NCBI GenBank assembly: GCA_910585275.1
Contig: CAJUCW010000031.1
Location: forward strand, 30,145-43,728
Direction of reading: 5' to 3'
Source: an uncultured Muribaculaceae bacterium
GTDB taxonomy: Bacteria > Bacteroidota > Bacteroidia > Bacteroidales > Muribaculaceae
DNA length: 13,584 nucleotides
The notes below the pieces were generated by a model. That model was not told where the DNA came from, did no database searches, and worked only from the letters and a program-made list of their open reading frames with translations. Below, piece by piece: positions 1 to 6,016 of this stretch. How positions within the stretch are numbered: the first letter of the stretch is position 1; each line of letters opens with the position of its first letter. The position numbers and the translations under genes were made by a program.

Positions 1-23
1 ACTTTAAGGACTTTAAGGACCTT
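1..23. repeat. Short tandem repeat, 9-bp unit (ACTTTAAGG)
   Basis: Two perfect copies of ACTTTAAGG (1-9 and 10-18) are followed by a diverged third unit beginning ACCTTGG. The repeat lies just past the 3' end of the minus-strand TPR gene and is cut by the window edge, so the full array could be longer. AAGGACCTT (15-23) is a small palindrome inside it. Simple intergenic repeats of this kind are common in Bacteroidales. No T-run is seen that would make it an obvious terminator for the TPR gene. Confidence 0.6.
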
Positions 24-31
24 GGAGGTGG

Positions 32-2098
32 TTATTTCATGCGTTTGAGGATGTTGTAGCTGGGGAGGACGCCGAGTTCGCCGGCTTTGGAGAGGTCGGC
101 GAAGGCTTGCGATTTGTTGCCGGCCTGGAGATAGGAGAGCCCGCGGTTGAAGTAGGCTTGTCCGAAGTCGGGGTCGATCTTGATGGCTTCGGCGTAGCAC
201 TGCATGGCGGAGGTGTAGTCGCCGACGGAGTAATAAATGTTGCCTTTGTTGAACCAGGCGAACACGAGACGTGGATTGAGCGAGAGGGCCATGTCGTAGT
301 CCGAAATCACATCTTGCAGGGATGCGAGCGTGGCGCGACGGCCGAACGAGTCGTTGGCTTTAGAGTCTTCTTTCGGCTGGCGGTCGTCGGCAATTATCTT
401 CGCGAATTTAGCGTATGCCCTTGCCATGTATGCCACGGTGAAACGCGGGTCAATCTTAATGACCTCGTCGAGGTTGGCGATGGCGTCGGGATAATTCTTG
501 AGCATGGCTTGCGTCACTCCGAGCGCCAGGCGATCAACGGGTCGTGCTTTCCCCGATTTGATGAGGGAGAGTATGTCGTCGGCATATCCGAAGAGTTCTT
601 CGGTGGCTTTTGTGTCGGATCCGGCTGAGAGACCGGGGGTGAGATAGAACTGACGTGTTATGAAGCGTTGTTGGTTGAGGTCGTCGAGTTCTCGGAAATA
701 ATTCGAGACAGACCGGAGTGAAACCGGGGTAGGTGTGAAGGAAACGGCGTACATTGGTTCGGGTTCCACCTGCACGTTGCGGTCTTGCACGCGTCCTTTG
801 ATTTTTTCGTTGTAAGACAGCTGGGTTTCGACGGCATCGGAAACGGTGACGAGGCGGTTGAAGCGGTTCATGACTTCGGTTTCCGACTCATTGTCTTCGT
901 TGCGGTGTCGGGCATCGTTACTTTCTGCGGCGGCGATTGCCGGACGGTCGAGCGGATTCTTCTCCGGATTTTTCACATACCCCTTTACCATATCGTCTGC
1001 CTGATATACGAGCTGCATGGCAGCGCGCATGTCGCCCATGTTGCGTTTGGCCTCCGCCATGGCATAATATACCGGATAGAAACGTGGATACCTTGCAGCT
1101 ATAGAACTGAAATCGGCGAGAGCTTCCTTGTTCTTGTCTTGTTCGAGCCTCACGAGCCCCCTGTTGTAGAGGGCATGGAAGTTTCCGGGGTCGAGTTCGA
1201 GCACTTTCGAGAGGTCGTCTTCCGAACGAGAAAGGTCTTTCACCTCATATCGCAGCAAGGCGCGGTTGAACAGCGCTGATGTGTTTTTGGGGTCGAGTTC
1301 GAGAGTGTAATTATAGTCGCTCATGGCTCCGAAGAAATCGTCGGAATTATAGCGAATGAAGGCTCGGTTCACGTAAAGGTCAGCCACTTCGGGGTGAAGC
1401 CGGATGGCTGCGTCCATATCCTCACCCGCCTTTTGCCATTCCTTGCGGTGCCACTCGATTTCGGCACGAAGCAGATAGGGGTTGATAAGGCTTTTCGACA
1501 GAGAAATGGCCTTGTCAAGGTCGGCGAGGGCCGCTACGGTGTCGCCGCGCGAAACGTTGAGCCTGCCCCGCGCCGTGTAGCCCTCCTCGAATCCCGGATA
1601 TTGGCGCAGGAGCTTGGCGAACGTGGCGTCGGCACCGTCGAAATCTTTTGTTTCGGTCTGTGCCACCGCCTTATAAAAGAGGAAATATTTGTCGAGGGGG
1701 TTATATTCCAGGCCGATGTTATAGTCGGCGATGGCAAGCGAGTCGTTGCCAAGATTCTGACGAGCGAAACCTCTCACCTTATAAGCTTCCGCCTTGAATT
1801 TGTTGCGTTCGATTGCGAGTGTGCAGTCTGTCTCGGCCCCTTTATAGTCGTCGAGACTCAGTTTGGCAATCGCCCTGAAAAAATAGGGGTCGGCGAGGTA
1901 TGGTTTTGCCTTGATGGCCTGGTTGAAATACTGGATGGCGAGCATGTAGTCGTCCATGGCGAGCACATTCCTGCCGATGGCAAGAACCTGCTCGGCATTG
2001 ACCTGCGCCATTGTCGGCGACGACAGCGAGAATGCCGCTCCGGCGGCCAACGCCAGGGCAAGGCGGCGATATGGTGAAAGAAAACCGGGAATCTTCAT
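32..2098 (-). CDS. Exported tetratricopeptide-repeat (TPR) protein
   Basis: A 688-residue protein with an N-terminal signal peptide: basic start (MKIPGFLSPYRR), hydrophobic Ala/Leu core at about 13-27, likely cut after Ala31. It is therefore predicted to be periplasmic or membrane-associated. The first half (about 36-370) is a run of TPR helical hairpins with the usual spacing of A, G/N, Y and P (for example repeat ends with L-D-P at 268-270 and 302-304). A segment at about 371-500 has no TPR pattern and is rich in charged residues. TPRs resume at about 515-676 and are near-consensus at 612-676 (W-x-N-x-G-x-x-Y ... A-I-x-I-D-P). TPR arrays bind proteins, so a scaffold or assembly role is likely, but the partner cannot be told from sequence. 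The ATG at 2098 is chosen because it opens the signal peptide. The gene is divergent from thrS. No enzymatic motif was seen. Confidence 0.9.
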   Translation of the reverse strand: MKIPGFLSPYRRLALALAAGAAFSLSSPTMAQVNAEQVLAIGRNVLAMDDYMLAIQYFNQAIKAKPYLADPYFFRAIAKLSLDDYKGAETDCTLAIERNKFKAEAYKVRGFARQNLGNDSLAIADYNIGLEYNPLDKYFLFYKAVAQTETKDFDGADATFAKLLRQYPGFEEGYTARGRLNVSRGDTVAALADLDKAISLSKSLINPYLLRAEIEWHRKEWQKAGEDMDAAIRLHPEVADLYVNRAFIRYNSDDFFGAMSDYNYTLELDPKNTSALFNRALLRYEVKDLSRSEDDLSKVLELDPGNFHALYNRGLVRLEQDKNKEALADFSSIAARYPRFYPVYYAMAEAKRNMGDMRAAMQLVYQADDMVKGYVKNPEKNPLDRPAIAAAESNDARHRNEDNESETEVMNRFNRLVTVSDAVETQLSYNEKIKGRVQDRNVQVEPEPMYAVSFTPTPVSLRSVSNYFRELDDLNQQRFITRQFYLTPGLSAGSDTKATEELFGYADDILSLIKSGKARPVDRLALGVTQAMLKNYPDAIANLDEVIKIDPRFTVAYMARAYAKFAKIIADDRQPKEDSKANDSFGRRATLASLQDVISDYDMALSLNPRLVFAWFNKGNIYYSVGDYTSAMQCYAEAIKIDPDFGQAYFNRGLSYLQAGNKSQAFADLSKAGELGVLPSYNILKRMK

Positions 2099-2105
2099 GA
2101 TTTTG

Positions 2106-2113
2106 CAAAATTA
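2106..2113 (-). promoter_or_regulatory. Candidate -7 element (TAATTTTG) of the TPR gene
   Basis: Read on the minus strand this is TAATTTTG, a perfect match to the Bacteroidetes -7 consensus TAnnTTTG. It ends only 7 nt before the ATG at 2098, so a transcript starting at the usual distance would have almost no 5' leader. No good TTTG -33 box is seen about 20 nt upstream. The match is therefore suggestive only; the true promoter may lie further into the 2114-2250 gap. Confidence 0.35.
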
Positions 2114-2159
2114 GCAAATATTTCTTAATAAAAGACTGAAAAGAGGCGTATGTCGAGGA

Positions 2160-2177
2160 TTAAACATGCTTAAACAT
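2160..2177. repeat. Direct repeat TTAAACAT x2 at 10-bp spacing (possible operator)
   Basis: TTAAACAT occurs at 2160-2167 and again at 2170-2177, exactly one helical turn apart. It lies in the divergent region between the TPR gene and thrS. A second direct repeat, TATGTCGA (2149-2156 and 2201-2208), brackets it. Repeats phased by about 10 bp are a common layout for transcription-factor sites. There is no direct evidence for a regulator, and the region is AT-rich, so chance is possible. Confidence 0.3.
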
Positions 2178-2226
2178 AGCCAAAAATATTTAAAAAAGGA
2201 TATGTCGAAAATTTACATGTGGCGAG

Positions 2227-2260
2227 ATTGGAATTATATGGAAATTTTTTAGTAATTTTG
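2227..2260 (+). promoter_or_regulatory. Predicted promoter of the thrS-infC-rpmI-rplT operon
   Basis: TAATTTTG at 2253-2260 matches the Bacteroidetes -7 consensus TAnnTTTG exactly. ATTG at 2227-2230 is a three-of-four match to the TTTG -33 element, with a 22-nt spacer. A start about 5-7 nt after 2260 would give a leader of roughly 70 nt before the thrS ATG. The position in front of a highly expressed translation operon supports the call. Confidence 0.6.
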
Positions 2261-2262
2261 CG

Positions 2263-2305
2263 CGAATAAATATGCACCGTTGTGAAAGCGGCGGCGCAAG
2301 ATTCG
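2263..2305 (+). promoter_or_regulatory. Possible structured leader of thrS
   Basis: By eye, CGAAT (2263-2267) pairs with ATTCG (2301-2305). Inside it, TGC-A-CCG (2273-2279) pairs with CGG-C-GCA (2292-2298) around one A/C mismatch, leaving a 12-nt loop (2280-2291). This would occupy the first half of the predicted thrS leader. In E. coli, ThrRS represses its own mRNA by binding leader hairpins that mimic the tRNA-Thr anticodon arm. Here the loop starts U-U-G-U, so a UGU triplet follows a U, but the rest does not clearly resemble an anticodon loop. The stem is modest and the function is inference. Confidence 0.3.
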
Positions 2306-2334
2306 AATAACCCTGAAAAAATAATCAACATCAG

Positions 2335-4269
2335 ATGATCAATATAACTTTTCCGGACGGGAGCGTCAAGCAGTTTGAGGCGGGTGTTACGCCATTTCAG
2401 ATTGCAGAGAGCATAAGCCCGCGATTCGCGGCAGACGTGCTTGCTTCCAAAATCAACGGCCAGGATTGGGACATCGCCCGTCCGGTCAATGAAGACGCCA
2501 CGATAGAACTGTTCAAATGGGATGATGCTGAAGGTAAGCATGCTTTCTGGCATTCGTCGGCCCACCTGCTCGCCGAAGCTCTCCAGGAACTTTATCCCGG
2601 TGTGAAATTCGGCATAGGCCCCGCCATAGAAAACGGTTTCTATTATGACATCGATCCCGGAGAGCACAAGATTACATCGGAAGACTTCCAGAAAATCGAG
2701 AAGAAGATGATGGAACTTGTCGCCAAGAAAGAGGAAATAGTCAGGGCCGACATCTCAAAGGCCGACGCACTCAAAATGTTTGGCGACAGAGGGGAGACCT
2801 ACAAGTGCGAATTAATCAGCGAGCTTGAAGACGGCCACATCACTACTTACACGCAGGGAGCTTTTACCGACCTCTGCCGCGGCCCGCACATCCCCAACAC
2901 CGCACCCATCAAAGCCGCCAAGATTCTTTCGCTTGCCGGTGCCTACTGGCGTGGCGATGAAAAACGCAACCAGCTTGTACGCGTCTATGGCATCACTTTC
3001 CCCAAGAAGAAGATGCTCGACGAATATCTTGCCCTTCTTGAAGAAGCCAAGAAGCGCGACCACCGCAAGCTCGGCAAGGAGATGGAACTTTTCACGTTCT
3101 CTTCGACCGTGGGCCAGGGCCTTCCGCTTTGGCTCCCCAAGGGTGCTGCGCTTCGCGACCGTCTGGAGCAGTTCCTGCGTAAGATTCAGAAGAAATACGG
3201 CTACCTCCAGGTAATCACCCCGCATATCGGCAACAAGGCCCTTTACGTCACTTCCGGCCACTGGGCAAAATACGGCAAGGATTCATTCCAGCCTATCCGC
3301 ACCCCCGAAGAGGGCGAGGAATACATGCTCAAACCGATGAACTGCCCCCACCACTGCGAGATATATAAGAGCAGTCCGCGCAGCTACAGGGAACTCCCGT
3401 TGCGTCTGGCAGAATTCGGCACAGTATATCGCTACGAACAGAGCGGCGAGCTCCACGGGTTGACCAGGGTCAGGGGCTTTACGCAAGACGACGCCCACAT
3501 TTTCTGCGCCGCGGATCAAATCAAGGGAGAATTCCTGAAGGTTATGGATATAATCCTCTATATCTTCAAGGCCCTTGACTTCAAGAATTTCGAGGCTCAG
3601 ATTTCGCTTCGCGATCCCAAAAACAAGGAGAAATACATAGGGTCGGACGAAAACTGGCATCTTGCAGAGAGCGCCATCATCGAGGCTTGCGCCGAGAAAG
3701 GTTTAAAGGCCAAGCAAGTGGAAGGCGAGGCTGCATTCTATGGCCCGAAGCTCGACTTCATGGTGAAAGATGCTATCGGTCGCCGTTGGCAGCTTGGCAC
3801 CATCCAGGTAGATTACAACCTCCCCGAGCGCTTCGGGCTTGAATACACCGGAAGCGACAACCAGAAACACCGCCCTGTCATGATTCACCGCGCCCCCTTC
3901 GGCTCGATGGAACGTTTTGTGGCAGTGCTTCTCGAACACACTGCAGGCAAGCTTCCGCTTTGGCTCATTCCCGAGCAGGCAGTGGTGCTCCCCATCAGCG
4001 AGAAGTTTAACGACTATGCCCGCAAAGTGGTGGATGTGCTCGACGAGCAGGGCGTGAGGGCTTTCGTGGACGACCGCAATGAGAAGATCGGGAAGAAAAT
4101 TCGCGACAATGAACTTAAAAAAGTGCCTTATTTGCTCATCGTAGGCGAAAAAGAGGCAGAAAATGATGAAGTTTCTGTAAGAAAACAGGGCGAAGGTGAT
4201 AAAGGTACGATGAAAATCGTTAACTTTGCAGCCGAATTGAATGCAGAAGTGGATTCAATGATAAAATAA
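2335..4269 (+). CDS. thrS: Threonyl-tRNA synthetase
   Basis: Cytoplasmic class II synthetase that joins threonine to tRNA-Thr in an ATP-dependent reaction. At 644 residues it matches the family (E. coli about 642). Domains in order: TGS (about 1-62); editing domain with H73-SSA-H77 and C181-RGP-H185, which hydrolyses mischarged Ser-tRNA-Thr; class II catalytic core (about 250-545); anticodon-binding domain (about 546-644). The catalytic zinc ligands are visible as C337 (MNCPHH), H388 (DDAHIF) and H518 (MIHRAPFG). Motif 2 lies around R366 (YRYEQSGELHGLTRVRGF), and motif 3 is HRAPFGSMERF (518-528). The ATG at 2335 starts the TGS beta-strand INITFPDG, is preceded by an A-rich stretch and has no Shine-Dalgarno. 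It is the first gene of the operon; infC follows after 44 nt. The editing and synthetic sites are both intact. Confidence 0.98.
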   Translation: MINITFPDGSVKQFEAGVTPFQIAESISPRFAADVLASKINGQDWDIARPVNEDATIELFKWDDAEGKHAFWHSSAHLLAEALQELYPGVKFGIGPAIENGFYYDIDPGEHKITSEDFQKIEKKMMELVAKKEEIVRADISKADALKMFGDRGETYKCELISELEDGHITTYTQGAFTDLCRGPHIPNTAPIKAAKILSLAGAYWRGDEKRNQLVRVYGITFPKKKMLDEYLALLEEAKKRDHRKLGKEMELFTFSSTVGQGLPLWLPKGAALRDRLEQFLRKIQKKYGYLQVITPHIGNKALYVTSGHWAKYGKDSFQPIRTPEEGEEYMLKPMNCPHHCEIYKSSPRSYRELPLRLAEFGTVYRYEQSGELHGLTRVRGFTQDDAHIFCAADQIKGEFLKVMDIILYIFKALDFKNFEAQISLRDPKNKEKYIGSDENWHLAESAIIEACAEKGLKAKQVEGEAAFYGPKLDFMVKDAIGRRWQLGTIQVDYNLPERFGLEYTGSDNQKHRPVMIHRAPFGSMERFVAVLLEHTAGKLPLWLIPEQAVVLPISEKFNDYARKVVDVLDEQGVRAFVDDRNEKIGKKIRDNELKKVPYLLIVGEKEAENDEVSVRKQGEGDKGTMKIVNFAAELNAEVDSMIK

Positions 4270-4284
4270 CATCTAAATTATTTA

Positions 4285-4304
4285 GCTGCCTATATAGGCC
4301 AAGC
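4285..4304 (+). promoter_or_regulatory. Stem-loop just upstream of the infC start
   Basis: GCCTATATAGGC (4288-4299) is a perfect 12-bp palindrome. As RNA it forms a GCCT/AGGC stem with an ATAT loop. GCT (4285-4287) and AGC (4302-4304) can extend it across a CA bulge. It ends 9 nt before the infC ATG, inside the expected ribosome footprint, so it could modulate IF3 translation. IF3 is autoregulated in E. coli through its unusual AUU start. Here the start is ATG, so any control would have to work differently. No T-run follows, so it is not a terminator. Confidence 0.35.
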
Positions 4305-4313
4305 AACAACTGA

Positions 4314-5048
4314 ATGGAGAAAAAACCACAATTTTCAGGTCCTCGTCGCCCCGCCGCCCCGCGTCCGCCGCGTCCGGCAGGAAGCGGAGCTCCACAACAG
4401 CCCCAGCGCGGGCGTCGTGGCAATGACCGCAACAGCAAGGACCCCTACGTGATCAACGAGCACATCCGCGCCCGAGAAGTGCGTCTGGTTGGCGACAATG
4501 TGGAGCAGGGCATTTATCCTATTGACAAGGCCCTCCGCATTGCAGAAAAGATGGAACTCGACCTAATCGAGATTTCGCCTAACGCAGAGCCGCCGGTGTG
4601 TAGAATTCTGGATTATCAGAAATTCCTCTATCAGCAGAAGAAACGCCAGAAAGAGCAGAAGGCGAAGGCTGCGAAGGTGGTTGTGAAGGAAATTAGATTC
4701 GGACCCCAGACGGATGACCATGACTACAACTTCAAACTCAAGCATGCCATTGGGTTCCTCAAAGAGGGATCAAAGGTGAAGGCATACGTGTTCTTCCGCG
4801 GGCGTTCCATCCTTTTCAAAGAGCAGGGAGAGGTGCTTCTTCTCCGTTTTGCCAACGATCTTGAGGAATATGGCAAAGTGGAGATGATGCCGGTGCTTGA
4901 AGGGAAAAGAATGATAATCATGATTTCTCCGATTAAAGCCGCAGCGCCCAAGAAAGAGGCTAAGGAGTCTCGTGAGCCGAAGGGCGGCATCTCGAAACAG
5001 AATGAACCCCAACCCCAAGGGAGCGAACCTTCCGAGGGACAGGAATAA
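4314..5048 (+). CDS. infC: Translation initiation factor IF-3 with long N- and C-terminal extensions
   Basis: Binds the 30S subunit, prevents early 50S joining and checks the initiator tRNA-start codon pair. The conserved body spans about 44-207: the N-domain begins YVINEHIRAREVRLVGDN and contains ISPNAEPPVCRILDY (88-101); a Lys-rich helical linker lies at about 107-121; the C-domain has KEIRFGPQTDDHDYNFKLKH (125-144) and VKAYVFFRGR (155-164). At 244 residues it is longer than the usual 170-200. The first 43 residues are an Arg/Pro/Gly/Gln-rich, presumably disordered segment, and 208-244 form a charged Gln/Glu/Pro tail. The ATG at 4314 is the only in-frame ATG before the core, and the leading segment is in frame and open, so the extension seems real; a non-ATG start nearer the core cannot be excluded. 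Located between thrS and rpmI as in most bacteria. Confidence 0.96.
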   Translation: MEKKPQFSGPRRPAAPRPPRPAGSGAPQQPQRGRRGNDRNSKDPYVINEHIRAREVRLVGDNVEQGIYPIDKALRIAEKMELDLIEISPNAEPPVCRILDYQKFLYQQKKRQKEQKAKAAKVVVKEIRFGPQTDDHDYNFKLKHAIGFLKEGSKVKAYVFFRGRSILFKEQGEVLLLRFANDLEEYGKVEMMPVLEGKRMIIMISPIKAAAPKKEAKESREPKGGISKQNEPQPQGSEPSEGQE

Positions 5049-5066
5049 AAATTGACAGAGACCGTA

Positions 5067-5079
5067 GGCACATAGTGCC
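5067..5079 (+). promoter_or_regulatory. Small hairpin between infC and rpmI
   Basis: GGCAC (5067-5071) and GTGCC (5075-5079) form a perfect 5-bp stem with an ATA loop in the 65-nt gap between infC and rpmI. The gap is otherwise unstructured and A-rich up to the rpmI ATG. In other bacteria L20 controls the rpmI-rplT messages by binding leader structures, so a hairpin here could be part of such a site. It is short and could equally be meaningless. Confidence 0.25.
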
Positions 5080-5113
5080 GAGGTGAAATTTCAAACAACT
5101 AAATTTTTACAAA

Positions 5114-5311
5114 ATGCCAAAGGTAAAAACCAATGCCGCGTCAAAGAAGCGTTTTGCGCTCACCGGCACAGGGAAGATTAAGAGGAAACACGCTTATCAC
5201 AGCCACATCCTGACCAAGAAGTCGAAGAAGCGTAAGAGAAACCTTGACCACACAGCCCTCGTTGACTCAGCCAACTCAAAGGCAGTGAAGGAACTTCTCA
5301 ACCTTCGTTAA
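5114..5311 (+). CDS. rpmI: 50S ribosomal protein L35 (bL35)
   Basis: A 65-residue, highly basic protein that matches the L35 family over its whole length: MPKVKTNAASKKRFALTGTG at the start, an H-A-Y-H-S-H-I-L core (25-32), and the Lys/Arg run KKSKKRKR (34-41). L35 is a structural component of the large subunit bound to 23S rRNA. It follows infC by 65 nt and precedes rplT, the standard order. The start lies after an A/T-rich leader (ACTAAATTTTTACAAA) without a Shine-Dalgarno, as is normal for Bacteroidota. No anomalies. Confidence 0.98.
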   Translation: MPKVKTNAASKKRFALTGTGKIKRKHAYHSHILTKKSKKRKRNLDHTALVDSANSKAVKELLNLR

Positions 5312-5452
5312 GCAATCGTCGGGCTATCTTAAAATAGAGGCAGACATAAGCTTAAATCCTTTCAAATCATTTTTATCATTCATTTATTAACCGAATGTGC
5401 AGCACCGCAAGAGCTAAACAAATGGCCGCTGACATTCAAAAACTGAACAAAA
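5312..5452 (+). other. rpmI-rplT spacer with a 22-codon ORF overlapping the rplT start
   Basis: This 141-nt gap is long for two genes that are nearly adjacent in most bacteria. It is AT-rich in its first two thirds. Near its end an ATG at 5422 opens a 22-codon reading frame (MAADIQKLNKN...), which runs across the rplT ATG in another frame and stops at 5490. CTAT(CTTAAA)ATAG and GTGCAGCAC are small inverted repeats. No internal promoter of the TAnnTTTG type is seen. The gap may hold a site for L20 feedback, but no known L20-leader motif could be recognised by eye. Confidence 0.35.
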
Positions 5453-5797
5453 ATGCCAAGATCAGTCAATCATGTAGCCTCCAGGGCTAAAAGAAAGAAA
5501 ATACTCAAACTGACCCGCGGTTACTATGGAAGCCGTCGCAATGTGTGGACAGTAGCAAAGAACACCTGGGAGAAGGGTCTTACCTATGCCTACCGCGACC
5601 GCAAGCAGAAAAAGCGCAACTTCCGCGCTCTCTGGATCCAGCGTATCAACGCCGCAGCCCGCATGGAGGATCTTTCATACTCCAAGCTCATGGGGCTTAT
5701 CCACAAGGCAGGCATCGAGATTAACCGCAAGGTTCTCGCCGACCTCGCTATGAACAACCCCGAGGCTTTCAAGGCAATCGTTGACAAGGTGAAGTAA
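5453..5797 (+). CDS. rplT: 50S ribosomal protein L20 (bL20)
   Basis: A 114-residue protein, full length for L20. Recognisable parts are the N-terminal MPRSVNHVASRAKRKKILKL with its basic helix, GYYGSRRN (24-31), RDRKQKKRNFR (48-58) and the C-terminal globular part LSYSKLMGLIHKAGIEINRK. L20 binds 23S rRNA early in large-subunit assembly and in several bacteria represses its own operon. The ATG at 5453 follows an A-rich stretch (CTGAACAAAA). It is the last gene of the thrS operon, with a strong terminator 25 nt past the stop. Confidence 0.98.
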   Translation: MPRSVNHVASRAKRKKILKLTRGYYGSRRNVWTVAKNTWEKGLTYAYRDRKQKKRNFRALWIQRINAAARMEDLSYSKLMGLIHKAGIEINRKVLADLAMNNPEAFKAIVDKVK

Positions 5798-5821
5798 ATT
5801 TCCCCGGACGATGAAAATAAG

Positions 5822-5862
5822 GCCGCTCTGTATTCGAATTGAGAATGCAGAGCGGCTTTTTT
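5822..5862 (+). terminator. Intrinsic terminator of the thrS-rplT operon
   Basis: GCCGCTCTGTATTC (5822-5835) pairs with GAATGCAGAGCGGC (5843-5856) over 14 bp with a single G-U wobble. The loop is 7 nt and the stem is followed by six T (5857-5862). It sits 25 nt after the rplT stop. On the minus strand the stem is followed by CTTATTTTC, so it may also stop transcripts coming from the convergent MFS gene, though less efficiently. Confidence 0.92.
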
Positions 5863-6016
5863 AATTAGTAATGAGGGATTAGTAATTAGGAATTATGATT
5901 ACTTATTCGGATTACTCATTCGGTTTATCATTGCTAATCACAAATTCTTAATTTCTAATTGCTAATCATAATTGCTAATCGCAAATTCCTGATTTCTAAT
6001 TGCTAATTGTTAATTG
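5863..6016. repeat. Degenerate AT-rich intergenic repeat array with inverted arms
   Basis: The stretch is built from variants of AATTGCTAAT / ATTAGTAATTAGG. Two copies of a 41-bp unit start with ATTGCTAATC at 5930 and 5971 and share CAAATTC and ATTTCTAATTGCTAAT. The left part is inverted relative to the right: 5885-5901 matches the reverse complement of 5963-5979 at 16 of 17 positions, so a long weak cruciform is possible. It fills the gap between two convergent transcription units and runs into the 3' end of the MFS gene, supplying its last codons and stop. No transposase or target-site duplication was seen. Confidence 0.7.

Noticed and set aside
107..2077. Three long plus-strand ORFs antisense to the TPR gene (107-628, 785-1279, 1394-2077)
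   Set aside because: They are mirror frames of a strongly coding TPR gene. Their translations show no domain or signal, and the TPR periodicity and signal peptide on the minus strand are unambiguous.
2261..2334. T-box leader for thrS
   Set aside because: The leader is only about 70 nt, lacks the conserved T-box sequence and a terminator/antiterminator pair, and T-boxes are mainly a Gram-positive feature.
5395..5405. Palindrome GTGCAGCAC before rplT
   Set aside because: With a one-base centre it cannot form an RNA hairpin loop, and as a DNA site it is too short to separate from chance.
5863..6016. CRISPR array
   Set aside because: The repeats are degenerate, AT-only and contiguous without unique spacers of equal size, and no cas gene is nearby.
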